A DNA stretch of 64,000 nucleotides from Alphaproteobacteria bacterium (GTDB taxonomy: Bacteria; Pseudomonadota; Alphaproteobacteria; ATCC43930; CGMCC-115725), in contig JASHOB010000019.1 in the NCBI GenBank assembly GCA_030041335.1, positions 1-64,000 on the forward strand, written 5' to 3'. Positions 46,709-61,600 of this stretch are shown piece by piece (the first letter of the stretch is position 1; each line of letters opens with the position of its first letter). A program made the position numbers and the translations under genes. Under the pieces are notes generated by a model. The model was not told where the DNA came from. It saw only the letters and a list, made by a program, of their open reading frames with translations, and ran no database searches.

Positions 46709-47632
46709 ATGTTGCTCACCGGGTTCGTCCCGCAAAAGACTCTGAAAAATTCGATCTGTTGCCGTGGTACCGCGCTTCACAGCGGGCAGCCGGTGACACT
46801 GACCTTTCATCCCGCTGCGGCCGATGCCGGTATTGTGTTTCGCCGTAGCGACCGGAACGGCGCGGCGTTGCCCGCCGACTGGCGCTATGTGCGCGAATCC
46901 GCACTGTGCACGACGGTGGATGACGGCGACGGGCTGTCGGTGGCCACCATCGAGCATGTGATGGCCGCGCTCGCCGGTCTCGAGATCGACAATGTCGTCA
47001 TCGAATTGGATGGACCGGAAGCGCCGGTGATGGACGGCAGCGCCGCTCCTTTCATTTTCCTCCTGGAGTGCGCCGGAATCGTGACGCAGCATGCGCCGCG
47101 CCGCGCCATCGAAGTGCTGAAGCCGGTGCGAGTCGGCGACGGCGAAAAATCGGCGGCGCTGCTGCCGGGCGATAGTCTGACCATCAACCTGACCATCGAC
47201 TTCGCCGCTAGAGCGATCCGACGCCAGACCATGCGCTGGCAGTTCGATCCCGAGAGTTTCAGAAGAGAGATCGCGCCGGCCCGTACTTTTGGCTTTCTTG
47301 AAGAGATCGATGCGTTGCGCGCCGCCGGCTTGGCGCGGGGCGGCGGCATGGATAATGCCATCGTCATCGGCGACGGCCGGGTGCTGAACCGCGATGGCTT
47401 GCGGTTTCCCGACGAATTCGTGCGACACAAGGTGCTCGACGCTGTCGGCGACCTCTATCTCGCCGGCGCACCGATCATTGGCACTTTTACCGGGTTCCGC
47501 TCGGGCCACGCCGTTAATCGGCAATTGCTCGAGGCGTTGTTCGCCGAGCGCTCGGCGTTCCGCCTGGTGCCGATGCAAAGCATCGATGATTGTGGTGCCG
47601 AATGGCAGGATCAGTTGCGCGCCAGCGCCTGA
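46709..47632 (+). CDS. lpxC: UDP-3-O-acyl-N-acetylglucosamine deacetylase LpxC
   Basis: A 307-residue zinc enzyme for the first committed step of lipid A synthesis. The zinc ligands are His in STIEHVMAAL-like ATIEHVMAALAGLEIDN, and His and Asp in RHKVLDAVGDLYL; the catalytic His is in FRSGHAVN. DGSAAPFIFLLECAG and TFGFLEEIDALRAAGLARGG are further signatures. The ATG at 46709 follows GGGGACCA. It lies behind the dcw terminator, so it is probably transcribed on its own or by read-through. Confidence 0.97.
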   Translation: MLLTGFVPQKTLKNSICCRGTALHSGQPVTLTFHPAAADAGIVFRRSDRNGAALPADWRYVRESALCTTVDDGDGLSVATIEHVMAALAGLEIDNVVIELDGPEAPVMDGSAAPFIFLLECAGIVTQHAPRRAIEVLKPVRVGDGEKSAALLPGDSLTINLTIDFAARAIRRQTMRWQFDPESFRREIAPARTFGFLEEIDALRAAGLARGGGMDNAIVIGDGRVLNRDGLRFPDEFVRHKVLDAVGDLYLAGAPIIGTFTGFRSGHAVNRQLLEALFAERSAFRLVPMQSIDDCGAEWQDQLRASA

Positions 47633-47689
47633 TCCCGGCGATTTTCCGGGCCACCGACTTTCTGCTATAACAACGGCTCGAGAACCGGT

Positions 47690-48508
47690 ATGAGCGCGGA
47701 TCGATCGATGAAGCACTCTGTCTTTTGTGGCGCGATGGCCATCGCCGCTGCGCTCGTGCTGAGCGGTTGCAGTCAGAAGAAGGACACCTATGTCGAGCTG
47801 CCGGTGGACAGGCTCTACAACAATGCGATGAATTCGCTGGCGGCGGAGGACTGGGAAAAGGCGGCCCAGCAATTCGAGGAAGTCGATCGTCAGCACCCCT
47901 ATTCGGTCTGGGCGACCAAGGCGCAGCTGATGGCGGCTTACGCCCTCTACCAGGACAGCAAGTACGACCAATCGATCGTTGCGGCGGACCGTTTCATCCA
48001 GCTCCACCCCGGCAACCGCGACGTCGCCTACGCTTATTATCTGAAGGCGCTCGACTACTATGTGCAAATCGCCGATGTCGGTCGCGATCAGGCGGTGACC
48101 CAACAGGCGTTGGTGGCACTGGGCGAAGTGGTAAGACGCTTTCCCGATTCGCGCTATGGCCGTGACGCGGCGCTCAAAATGCAGCTGGCAACCGATCATC
48201 TCGCCGGGAAGGAAATGGAGATCGGCCGCTACTACGAAAAGCAGCGCTACTATCTGGCGGCGATCAACCGCTACCGCCGGGTGGTTGATCTCTTTCAGAC
48301 CACGACGCACGTCCCCGAAGCGTTGGAGCGTCTGACGGAATGCTATACGGCCCTGGGCCTGCACCAGGAAGCGCAGAAGACCGCCGCGGTCTTGGGCTAC
48401 AATTATCCCGGCAGCAAATGGTATCAGCGCGCCTATTCCCTGGTGACCGGCACATCCACGGCCACCGCGAGTTCCGGTTGGTTCGGCGACGTGGCCGACA
48501 TTTTCTGA
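47690..48508 (+). CDS. bamD: Outer-membrane assembly lipoprotein BamD
   Basis: A 272-residue lipoprotein. The signal MAIAAALVLSGC has the lipobox LSGC, placing the mature protein at the inner face of the outer membrane. TPR-like repeats follow: LYNNAMNSLAAEDWEKAAQQFEEV, PYSVWATKAQLMAAYALYQ, YDQSIVAADRFIQLHPGNRDVAYAYYLKAL and GRYYEKQRYYLAAINRYRRVV. With BamA it inserts barrel proteins such as the porin found here. ATG at 47690 is used; ATG 47708 would give a tidier signal peptide. Confidence 0.95.
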   Translation: MSADRSMKHSVFCGAMAIAAALVLSGCSQKKDTYVELPVDRLYNNAMNSLAAEDWEKAAQQFEEVDRQHPYSVWATKAQLMAAYALYQDSKYDQSIVAADRFIQLHPGNRDVAYAYYLKALDYYVQIADVGRDQAVTQQALVALGEVVRRFPDSRYGRDAALKMQLATDHLAGKEMEIGRYYEKQRYYLAAINRYRRVVDLFQTTTHVPEALERLTECYTALGLHQEAQKTAAVLGYNYPGSKWYQRAYSLVTGTSTATASSGWFGDVADIF

Positions 48509-48556
48509 TTCCCGGGCTTCTGGCTTAGGACGCAGGCCCGCTTTATCATTCCGGGC

Positions 48557-52923
<4,367 letters not shown>

Positions 52924-52935
52924 CTTCGCGCGAAG

Positions 52936-53391
52936 CTATTCCTTGCAGTAGCGATACTCGCCATCGTGTTGCTTGACCTGGCTTTCGGCATACTGACGGA
53001 AACCCTCACCCGACATTGTGTCGGCGGTGGCGAGAAACTGGACGGCAACCGCACAAACTTGGCCGATATTTTGTACCCCGGTGCGCAACGCCGCATCGTT
53101 GGCGAGATGTGTCATGAAGGCATCGAGCTTCGCCTGGGCGTTGCGGCCAGAACGACGAAAATGCGCTTTCATTGCTTCTTGAAACTCGATCAGTTGAACA
53201 CGATTGCGCAAGGCAAATCGATCATAGGTCGGGTTGCGACAAGTATCGCTCATCACCATGACTTCGGCGCTGTAGCGCAACGCCTGATCGGCGACCGCCT
53301 CCGACCGACGAAAACAATCCGACGACCTCGCGTCGGCAAGCGACCCGCCACAAAATATCAACAGCGCAAGCGCCGCCGTAGCACTACGCAT
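52936..53391 (-). CDS. Small exported protein of unknown function
   Basis: A 151-residue protein. A signal peptide is clear: RSATAALALLIFCGG, cleavage likely after ADA. The mature part is helical with five Cys (SSDCFRR, SDTCRN, GQVCAVA, YRYCKE and one in the signal), which suggests disulfides in the periplasm. It ends EYRYCKE. I know no named family. It is the gene just before TerC on the same strand (12-base gap), so a shared transcript is likely. The ATG at 53391 is 85 bases from the DedA stop. Confidence 0.7.
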   Translation of the reverse strand: MRSATAALALLIFCGGSLADARSSDCFRRSEAVADQALRYSAEVMVMSDTCRNPTYDRFALRNRVQLIEFQEAMKAHFRRSGRNAQAKLDAFMTHLANDAALRTGVQNIGQVCAVAVQFLATADTMSGEGFRQYAESQVKQHDGEYRYCKE

Positions 53392-53476
53392 GCGTCCCTC
53401 TCCGCTCGTCTCAATCGCAGTGAGTTAGGCTTAAACCAATGCGCCTCGTCGATCAAGATTTGATGCGAATCGCGCA

Positions 53477-54094
53477 TCATGCATCGAGTTTAGGCACATC
53501 CGGCGGCGCGACCGACGCCGCTTTTTCCGCGCGGCGCCGGCGCAGCCGTTGGTAGAGATAGGCGGTGACGAGAAGCACGGCCAATCCCGCGAGCATGGCC
53601 ACACTGAATTGTTGTGCATATTCGCCCAGCGCGCGATGCATCGCGCGGCCGGACAGATAACCGGCACTGACGAAGGCGACCGCCCAGATGAAAGCGGCGA
53701 TCAGGTTCAGAATCAGGAAACGCAGCCAGCCGACGCCGCTGATGCCGATGGCGAAGGAAGAGAAATTGCGTACACCATAGATGAAGCGGAAAGTCAGGAT
53801 GAAGCCGACATCGTAGCGCCGAAGGATCGCCAACGCCCGGTCGACACGGGCGCGCCAACGCGGGCGTCGCGCCAGCATTTGCAGGCCGACGGTACGGCCG
53901 ATCCAGAAATAGCACTGATCGCCGCCGAAGCTGCCGAGCCATGCGGCCAGAAGCAGCAGGACCGGGTTCAACAAACCCTGCGCGGCCGCGAAGCCGGCGA
54001 ACAAGACAAAGGATTCGCCCTCGATAAACGTCCAGGCAAAGGTCAGGAGATAAGGCCACGCGCCATGGCCCGTCAGAATTTGCTGCATCGTCAT
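53477..54094 (-). CDS. DedA family membrane protein
   Basis: A 205-residue inner-membrane protein. The DedA/SNARE-associated core has FIEGESFVLFAGF, FGGDQCYFWIGRTVG and the Arg-rich re-entrant part ILTFRFIYGVRNFSSFAIGISG. It has about five hydrophobic stretches and ends in a basic, then acidic tail. DedA proteins flip or recycle polyprenyl phosphate and phospholipids and support membrane potential. The ATG at 54094 follows GGAAGG. First of a possible minus-strand run DedA, secreted protein, TerC. Confidence 0.9.
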   Translation of the reverse strand: MTMQQILTGHGAWPYLLTFAWTFIEGESFVLFAGFAAAQGLLNPVLLLLAAWLGSFGGDQCYFWIGRTVGLQMLARRPRWRARVDRALAILRRYDVGFILTFRFIYGVRNFSSFAIGISGVGWLRFLILNLIAAFIWAVAFVSAGYLSGRAMHRALGEYAQQFSVAMLAGLAVLLVTAYLYQRLRRRRAEKAASVAPPDVPKLDA

Positions 54095-54221
54095 TAAACG
54101 CGTTTCCTTCCCCTGGGTGGGATCCTAAACGCTGCGACCGAGACGGGTCGAGTGCAGAATGTTGCGCCCCCGGGCCCCTGGTCGTGTATGCTTTAAGCGT
54201 CGTCATCATCCCGAGAGCATC

Positions 54222-55397
54222 ATGAGCAAGCTTCCGCTTTCGCGCTTCAAAGTCGTCGACCTGACCCGCGTGCGTGCCGGGCCGACCTGCGCCCGGCAAC
54301 TGGCGGATTGGGGAGCCGATGTCGTCAAGGTCGAGTCCGTCGGCGGTGACGATGGCCTGGGTGGCGGGCGCGAATCGCCCGATTTTCAGAATTTGCACCG
54401 CAACAAACGCAGCATCGCCCTCAATCTGAAAGCGCCCCGGGGAATCGAAATTCTGAAGCGTCTGGCCGCCGGCGCGGACGTGCTGGTGGAGAATTATCGA
54501 CCCGATGTGAAATATCGGTTAGGGATCGATTACGAAACTATGAAGGCGGTCAATCCACGGCTGATCTATGCCAGCATTTCCGGTTTCGGCGAAACCGGCC
54601 CCTATCGCGACCGACCGGGCTTCGACCAGATCGCGCAGGGCATGGGCGGGTTGATGTGGATCACCGGGCTGCCCGGACAGGGTCCGGTGCGTGCCGGCAT
54701 TCCGATCGCTGATCTGACCGCCGGCATCTTCGCGGCGATGGGCGTACTGATCGCGCTCTTGGAACGCGAGGAATCGGGCGAAGGCCAATGGGTGCAGTCG
54801 TCGCTGCTGGCGGCGCAGACGGCGATGCTGGATTTTCAGGCGGCACGCTGGTTGATCGGCAAGGAAGTGCCGCCGCAGGCCGGCAACAATCACCCGACCG
54901 GGATTCCGACCGGCGTGTTCAAGACCAAAGACGGCGCCATCAACATCGCGAGCGCCGGCCAGGCGATTTACTTGCGCTTGTGCCAAGCCTTAGGAGCGCC
55001 CGGCCTCGCCACCGATCCGCAGTTCAGCACGGCCTCCAATCGCCTGAAAAATCGCGATAGGCTCAACGCTTTGATCGAAGAAATCACGCTGACGAAGACA
55101 TCGGCGGATTGGATCGAGCTGCTGAACCGGGCGGGTGTGCCGTCCGGGCCCATCTACAAGATGGACGAGGTATTCGCCGATCCGCAGGTCAAGCATTTGG
55201 GGATGGCGCGTCGCGTGGTGTCGAAACGGCGCGGACCGATGGAAGTCCTGGGGCAGGCGGTAAGCTTGAGCCGCACGCCGTGGCAGTTGCGCGCGGCCAC
55301 GCCGGAACATGGCGAGCATACCGACGCGATCTTGGCCGAAGTCGGTTACACGGCCGAAGAAATCGCCGCGTTCCGTCAGGAAGGCATCGTTTCTTAA
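54222..55397 (+). CDS. CaiB/BaiF family (class III) CoA-transferase
   Basis: A 391-residue family III CoA-transferase. Family marks are VVDLTRVRAGPTCARQLADWGADVVKVE, NKRSIALNLKAPRG, VENYRPDVKYRLGIDYE, SGFGETGPYRDRPGFDQIAQGMGG and IPIADLTAG, where the Asp near 160 is the acyl-carrying residue. It moves CoA between organic acids; the acid is unknown. The ATG at 54222 has GAGAG ahead. An enoyl-CoA hydratase follows after 17 bases, so the pair probably activates and then hydrates an acid. Confidence 0.92.
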   Translation: MSKLPLSRFKVVDLTRVRAGPTCARQLADWGADVVKVESVGGDDGLGGGRESPDFQNLHRNKRSIALNLKAPRGIEILKRLAAGADVLVENYRPDVKYRLGIDYETMKAVNPRLIYASISGFGETGPYRDRPGFDQIAQGMGGLMWITGLPGQGPVRAGIPIADLTAGIFAAMGVLIALLEREESGEGQWVQSSLLAAQTAMLDFQAARWLIGKEVPPQAGNNHPTGIPTGVFKTKDGAINIASAGQAIYLRLCQALGAPGLATDPQFSTASNRLKNRDRLNALIEEITLTKTSADWIELLNRAGVPSGPIYKMDEVFADPQVKHLGMARRVVSKRRGPMEVLGQAVSLSRTPWQLRAATPEHGEHTDAILAEVGYTAEEIAAFRQEGIVS

Positions 55398-55414
55398 ATC
55401 CAGGAGTGGTTCTG

Positions 55415-56215
55415 ATGATTAAATCGCCGACGGAAAGATTGATTGCCGAAAAAGACGGCGCAATCGGCTGGCTGATCTTCAACAATCCGGCCCGCCGCAA
55501 TGCGCTGTCGGTCGACATGTGGGAAGGCATTCCAGTCGTCATCGAGCAATTCGAACAGCATCCCGATATTCGCGTCATCGTTCTCAAGGGCACGATCGAA
55601 GCCAAGGCCTTTATTTCGGGGGCCGACATATCCGAGTTCGAGAAACGCCGGGCCACCAACCGGGATGCCGCCGGTTACAACGAGACATCCGCCCGCGCTT
55701 TCGGCGCGGTTGAGCATTGCAAGAAGCCGACGATCGCGATGATCCAAGGCTATTGCCTCGGCGGCGGCCTTGCCTTCGCGAACATGTGCGATATGCGCCT
55801 TGCCGGCGAAAGCGCACGTTTTTCGATTCCCGCGGCGAAACTCGGTCTGGGCTACGGCTGGAGCGGCGTGAAGAAATTGGTCGACCTGGTCGGCCCGGCC
55901 TACGCCAAGGAGATTTTCCTAACCGCGCGCCAATTTAACGCGGCCGAAGCGCTCGGCATGGGCCTCATCAATCGCGTTCGGCCCGATGCCGAACTCGACG
56001 CCTACACCCGGTCCTATTGCGACATGATCGCCGAAAACGCGCCCCTCACCATCGCCGCGATCCGGGCCGCCGCCGCGGAGCTGGGACGCGCCGATGGCGC
56101 GATCGACACAAAACGCCTCGACGCAATGGTGGCGGCGTGCTTCGACAGCGATGACTACAAGGAAGGACGCAACGCCTTCCTCGAGAAGCGCAAGCCGCAA
56201 TTCAGGGGACGGTAG
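55415..56215 (+). CDS. Enoyl-CoA hydratase/isomerase family protein
   Basis: A 266-residue crotonase-fold enzyme. It has WLIFNNPARRNALSVDMW, the oxyanion-hole block AFISGADISEFEKR, then KPTIAMIQGYCLGGGLAFANMCDMRLA with the second oxyanion glycines, and FSIPAAKLGLGYGWSG. Usual Glu positions are not both evident, so the reaction could be hydration, isomerisation or cleavage. The ATG at 55415 has AGGAG eight bases upstream, a near-ideal site. Co-transcribed with the CoA-transferase. Confidence 0.92.
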   Translation: MIKSPTERLIAEKDGAIGWLIFNNPARRNALSVDMWEGIPVVIEQFEQHPDIRVIVLKGTIEAKAFISGADISEFEKRRATNRDAAGYNETSARAFGAVEHCKKPTIAMIQGYCLGGGLAFANMCDMRLAGESARFSIPAAKLGLGYGWSGVKKLVDLVGPAYAKEIFLTARQFNAAEALGMGLINRVRPDAELDAYTRSYCDMIAENAPLTIAAIRAAAAELGRADGAIDTKRLDAMVAACFDSDDYKEGRNAFLEKRKPQFRGR

Positions 56216-56358
56216 GGCCGCCGGATCGTGCCGGTGGCGGCGTCAGCCGCCCGCGCGCCCACCAGGCCAAAAGCGCCTGTCCTTGCCGAGGGGCGATCTC
56301 AAGTGACGAGAGAGGGGAGAGCCGCCACGCTCCCCCTCGGGTGAGGCGATCCCTTTAC

Positions 56359-57018
56359 CTACGCCGCCGCCGCTCCGTGCGGTAGCGCACAGGTCACGCC
56401 GGTGCCGGCAAGACCGCAATAGCCGTCGGGGTTCTTGCCCAGATACTGCTGGTGATAGTCCTCGGCATAGTAGAATGGCGGCGCCTCTGCAATTTCCGTG
56501 GTGATGCCCTCGCGGAAGCCGTCATCGGCGAGCGCCTTGCCGTAGGCCTTGAGAGAAGCCTCGGCTTTGGCGTTTTGCGCGGGCGTCGTGGTGTAGATCG
56601 CGGAGCGGTACTGGGTGCCGACATCATTGCCCTGGCGCATGCCTTGCGTCGGGTCGTGGCTCTCCCAAAAAATCTTCAACAGCGCGTCGTAGCTCACGAC
56701 CTTCGGATCGAACACCACCAGCACGACCTCGGCGTGACCGGTCATACCGGAGCAGACTTCCTCATAGGTCGGGTTGGGCGTGAAGCCGCCGGCGTAGCCC
56801 GCCGCCGTCGTGTAGACGCCCGGGGTCTCCCAAAAGAGACGCTCCGCACCCCAGAAGCAGCCCATGCCGAAAATCGCCGTTTCCAGCCCGGCCGGGAAAG
56901 GCGGCTTGAGAATGTGGTGGTTGACGAAATGCCGATTGCCAACCGGCATTTGACTCGAGCGTCCCGGCAGAGCCTGGTCCGGCGTCGGCATCTCCCGCTT
57001 CTTGCGCAGCATCCACAT
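56359..57018 (-). CDS. msrA: Peptide-methionine (S)-S-oxide reductase
   Basis: A 219-residue MsrA. The active-site block is [16 protein letters not shown], with Cys near residue 54. Other conserved blocks are [57 protein letters not shown] and [17 protein letters not shown], which carries a resolving Cys near the end. It repairs oxidised methionine in proteins. The N-terminus is somewhat longer than the core, as in related E. coli-type MsrA. ATG at 57018 with GGAGG upstream. Confidence 0.96.
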   Translation of the reverse strand: MWMLRKKREMPTPDQALPGRSSQMPVGNRHFVNHHILKPPFPAGLETAIFGMGCFWGAERLFWETPGVYTTAAGYAGGFTPNPTYEEVCSGMTGHAEVVLVVFDPKVVSYDALLKIFWESHDPTQGMRQGNDVGTQYRSAIYTTTPAQNAKAEASLKAYGKALADDGFREGITTEIAEAPPFYYAEDYHQQYLGKNPDGYCGLAGTGVTCALPHGAAAA

Positions 57019-57107
57019 GGCGCACCTCCTGCCCCATAATGTAAGGAGTGTCGCCGGGGACCAGCAACCCCATTGACGCGAAGAGAACGGCTCGCGAGGT
57101 TCACCCG

Positions 57108-58118
57108 ATGCAAGTCATGGAAATGCGCGAGGCCTGGGGGATCGACCATATTGTCCCGGGGACGCGACCCGATCCGGGCCCGCCCGGAGCCGGAGAAGCA
57201 TTAGTCCGCTTCGAGGCCGCATCGCTCAACTATCGCGACCTGGTTATGGCTGAGCATGGCTATGGCCGCATGGGGAGCCTCCCCTTCATCCCCTTGTCGG
57301 ACGGTGCCGGACGGGTGATCGCGACCGGCGCCGGCGTGACGCGGTGCCAGGTTGGCGACCTAGTCTGTCCCATTTTTCTGCAGGGCTGGATCAGCGGACC
57401 GCTCCGCGAGGCCTATCGCGGCAGCACCTTGGGCGGCGATATCGACGGCGTGATGCGCGATTTTGCCGTGTTTCCCGAAACCGGTCTGGTAAAGGCGCCG
57501 CGCGATTGGACCGCCCTAGAGGCCGCTAGCCTGCCCTGTGCCGCGGTCACCGCTTGGAACGCGGTCATCGGCAACGGCACCAAGCCCGGCGACGTCGTCG
57601 TGACCCAAGGCACCGGTGGCGTTTCGCTGTTCGCACTGCAATTCGCGAAGCTCGCCGGCGCCACGGTCGTTATCACGTCGTCGAGCGACGACAAGCTCGC
57701 GCGCGCCCGGGCGATGGGCGCCGATATCGCCGTCAATTACCGTGCGCATCCCGAATGGGCGCGTCTGGTGCGCGAGCGTGTCGGCCGTGGTGCCGATCTG
57801 GTGATTGATGTCGGCGGCGCTGCGACGCTCGATCAAGCGATCAGGGCGACACGGGCCAGCGGCACCGTTGCGCTCATCGGCGTGGTTGGGGGCGGCACCG
57901 CGAAACTGGAGCTGGGTCGGGTCGTGACCCAGGCAATGCGGCTGGAGGCTGCAACTTGCGGCAGCCGCGAGATGTTCGAGGACATGGTCCGTGCCATCGA
58001 CCAGCATCGGCTCAAACCCGCGATCGACGATCGCGTCTTCGGTTTCGCCGAGGTCGCCGACGCGCTGCGCAGGCTGAGCCAGGGCGAGCATTTCGGCAAA
58101 ATCTGCCTCGCGTTCTAG
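57108..58118 (+). CDS. Medium-chain dehydrogenase, NAD(P)-dependent quinone-oxidoreductase type
   Basis: A 336-residue MDR protein. It has [19 protein letters not shown], the GroES-like part [24 protein letters not shown], the domain hinge [17 protein letters not shown] and the NAD(P) loop [20 protein letters not shown]. Zinc ligands of true alcohol dehydrogenases are not seen, in line with zinc-free quinone-oxidoreductase-like members. Substrate unknown. The ATG at 57108 has GAGG eight bases upstream. Divergent from msrA, convergent with trxA. Confidence 0.9.
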   Translation: MQVMEMREAWGIDHIVPGTRPDPGPPGAGEALVRFEAASLNYRDLVMAEHGYGRMGSLPFIPLSDGAGRVIATGAGVTRCQVGDLVCPIFLQGWISGPLREAYRGSTLGGDIDGVMRDFAVFPETGLVKAPRDWTALEAASLPCAAVTAWNAVIGNGTKPGDVVVTQGTGGVSLFALQFAKLAGATVVITSSSDDKLARARAMGADIAVNYRAHPEWARLVRERVGRGADLVIDVGGAATLDQAIRATRASGTVALIGVVGGGTAKLELGRVVTQAMRLEAATCGSREMFEDMVRAIDQHRLKPAIDDRVFGFAEVADALRRLSQGEHFGKICLAF

Positions 58119-58295
58119 ACTGACCTTGTCGCGAGCGCATGGCGCCCGACCGCGATACAACCGCTTCTCGAACCGTGGTGAGCCACCTGCCATGGCAGGA
58201 AGACGCGCCATTTCTTGCGTCGAGCTCTCGACCTCCGCTCGCGACGCGCTTCAGTTTCACCAAGGATGAGGCAGGCCTTCGGGCTCGGGCCCTTT

Positions 58296-58622
58296 CTACA
58301 TGACCGACTGAACCCACTCCATCAGCTTGCTCTTGGGCAGGGCGCCGATCTTGATGCCTGCCACCTGGCCATTCTTGAACATGATCAGCGTCGGGATGCC
58401 GCGGACGCCGTATTTCATGGGGGTTTGCGGGTTCTCGTCGATATTGAGCTTAGCCACCGTGACCTTGCCCTTCATTTCACCGGCGATGTCATCGAGGAAC
58501 GGCGCGATCATCTTGCAAGGGCCGCACCATTCCGCCCAGAAGTCCACGAGTACCGGCCCCGGTGCCTTAAGGACGTCCTCGCTAAAGGACTCGTCGCTGA
58601 TTTTGGTCGTGTTGGCGCTCAT
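58296..58622 (-). CDS. trxA: Thioredoxin
   Basis: A 108-residue thioredoxin. The active site [14 protein letters not shown] lies near residues 30-43, cis-Pro is in GIPTLIMF, and the end [10 protein letters not shown] is typical of TrxA. It is the general disulfide reductant of the cytoplasm. ATG at 58622 with GGGAG upstream. It sits 52 bases after addA on the same strand, an order that is common in alphaproteobacteria. Confidence 0.97.
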   Translation of the reverse strand: MSANTTKISDESFSEDVLKAPGPVLVDFWAEWCGPCKMIAPFLDDIAGEMKGKVTVAKLNIDENPQTPMKYGVRGIPTLIMFKNGQVAGIKIGALPKSKLMEWVQSVM

Positions 58623-58674
58623 GGTGGCTCCCTTTTGTCAGGTGCCAGACATTAGGGGAGTGTTTGAAGAAGCG

Positions 58675-61600
58675 TCAAGCGATGGCGCCCGCGCCAAAGC
58701 CATGGAGGGATGCGCCCGCCACCCTTGACAAGTGGAGGAGCGCCGGCGGGATCGGCATCAATATCGGGCCGTCGGTCCAGAGAATCGCGGCCTCGATTGC
58801 GTGTCGGGGATAGACCCTTTGGAGCGCGGCACGGTAGACCGCCAGTTGCCGCAGATAAGCGGGGGGAACGGATGCGGGATCGGCAGGCGCTGGCCGCAAG
58901 GTCTTGTAATCGACGATCAGCAGCCGATCCTCGAGCACGACGATGCGGTCGATTTGACCGGTAATGGCATGGTCATCCATCACCGCGACTATCGGTACCT
59001 CGGCGCGGGACCGGGGCCCGAATACGGCGGCAAAATCCGGCCGTTCCAGCACCGCCAGCGTCTCGACCAGGATCGATTCCTGTTCCGCAGCCGGCAGGCC
59101 GTGGACGCTGAAGCCCAGGTAGCGGCGTCCGGCCGCCGCCCGCGCCGCGGGGGCGAGCTCCGGCAAGGTTTGCAACAGGCGATGGACCAGGCGGCCGCGG
59201 CGGAAGCGGTCGCCCCCGGCGGCGGCCAAGGGCGATGGTGCCGGCGGCTCCGGCACAGCCGGGCGGGACGGCGCCAACGGCCGCGGCGGCGCCGGTTCGG
59301 GCATCGGCATTTGCCTTAGCCATGGCGGTTCCGGGATTTCGGGCGGCGATTGCCGTTCACTCGGTTTTGTCTCGGCGGCCGCGGCTCGCTGCGCCGATTC
59401 GAGCCGCAGCCCCACGCCTGCCCACCCCTCGGCGCCTTCGGCGCGGAACGCGAATGACTGGGTCCCGGGACAAGCCTCGAGACCGGCTTTGACCAGATCA
59501 TGCCAATTTCCGGGCGGTGCCGGTCGCTTCGTGTTGTAGCCGCAAACATAGAGTCTGTCTTCGGCGCGGGTCAGCGCGACATAGAGCAGGCGGCGATATT
59601 CCTCATCGCGCCGCTGCTCCGCCAGCCCCTTAGCCAACTCGAGCGCGGGCGCGCGGCCGTCCCGCCCGCTCCAGAGCGGCAGCCCTTCAGCCGTCCACAG
59701 AGTTTTGGATAGTTGCCCCGGCGCTTGCAGCGTGTCGGGCAGAATCACGATTGGCGCTTGCAGTCCTTTGGCACCGTGCACGGTCATGATCCGCACTTCA
59801 TCGCGGCCGCGCTGATCGAGATCGCGCTTGATCTCGGCCTCGCCAGCACTGAGCCAGGCGAGAAACCCTTGCAGCGAGGGAGCGTGAATCCGCTGGTAGG
59901 CAAGCGCCGCTGCGAGGAATTCGTCGAGCGGATCGGCGGCATCGGGCCCAAGCCGCCGCAGCATGGCCCGCCGCCCGCCCCGCGCGCCGAGCACCTGGGC
60001 AAAAAGCTCGTAAGGCGGAACGAAGTCGGCCTGCGCCAGCAACTCCGACAATTCGCCGGCGGCGCGTGCGAATTCGGTCCGCTCCTTCGCCCGCCGCCGC
60101 AGCTCGAACCAGAGCGAGCGCCCTGCGCGCGGCCGCGCCAGTTCATACAAGAGATCGTCGTCCCAATCGAAGATCGGCGACTTCAAAACCGTCGCCAGAG
60201 TCAACTCGTCCTCGGGCAAGAGCAGAAATCGGCCAAGTGCGATCAGATCCTCGACCGCGAGTTGCTCGCTTAAGCGCATGCGGTCGGCGCCCGCAACCGG
60301 CACCCCCAGTTCCTTCAGCGCACGGATCAATTCCGGCACGAATGCGTTGCGCCGTCGCACCAGCACCAGAATGTCGCCCGCCGACACGGAGCGGCCGCGC
60401 GCCTCGAGCACTTCGCCACCGTCCAACCAGGCCTTGATGCGGATTGCCAGCGCGCGGGCGAGCCGCGTCGACGGCGCACTCACCCGGCGACGATCCAGAG
60501 CCAAGTCCCATGCCGACTCGGCGCCCTCTTCTTCGGGATCGACGGGCGGCCACAATTCGACAAGACCTGCCATGCCGATGCGATGGGGCCGATGATCGAG
60601 GCGCGTGCCCTGCGGCACCACACCCGCGGCAGCGGCTTCACGCGCGAAAATCGCGTCGACCGCTTGCAGCACCGCCGGCGCCGAGCGGAAGGAAATATCG
60701 AGATCGATTTGTTGCAACGTCTTCTGCGCGGATCTTACCTTCGTCGCAAAATGCCCGCGCATGCGATCGAATTCGGCACGATCTGCGCCCTGGAAGCTGA
60801 AAATCGATTGTTTCACATCGCCGACGGCAAAGATGGTGCGATCGAGCGTGCGAGCGCCCTCACCGGTGAAAAACTCCTCCGCAAGCTCGGCGATGACCTG
60901 CCATTGTTCGGGATTAGTGTCCTGCGCCTCGTCGATCAGGATGTGATCGAGGCCGCCATCGAGCTTGAACAAAACCCAGGGCGCGACACCGTGCCGCCGC
61001 AGCAGGTCGCGCGTGATCAAAATCAGATCGTCGTAATCCAGCTGTGCGCGTTGCTGCTTCAAGCGGCGATAGCTGTGCAGCAAGGCGTCCGCCACGCGCA
61101 TCAACGCCGCCGTCGCCGCATAAACCGTGGCCGCGCGGCAGCGCGTCACTGCCGCCATCACCCGCGCGCCTTCCGCATCAAGGGTCACCGCCTCTTGCGG
61201 TTCGTCACGCAGAAAGTCTTTGGTGTAGATGATCTTGCGCGGCTCGTCTTGCCGGGTCAGATAGCAGGCCGCGTAGGCGTCAAATCGGGCGGCACGTTCG
61301 GCCGGTGCTTCGAGCCAGCCAACAATGGCTTCGCCGCGCTTCCGGTCGCTCGGCTTGACGCTGTCCATGAGAGAACGCGCTGCCGCCAGCACCATGCCGT
61401 CATCGAAATCGCGGCTCGCCTGGGCGACGATATTTTCGGGCGTATCGCCGGCGGCGACGCCGATCAGATCCCGCAGCCGCGCGAGCAGCCGTTCAACGCC
61501 ATCCGCTGAAAGGAGCTCGAGCTTCGCTCGCTGGTGTACGATTTCGCCGATCAGCTGGTCAAAGCCGCCTTCGCCGCTATGTGCGGCGATTTCGCCCAAG

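Noticed and set aside
58119-58295. Possible gene or terminator between the dehydrogenase and trxA
   Set aside because: I found no frame with family character and no stem with a T-run in this convergent gap.
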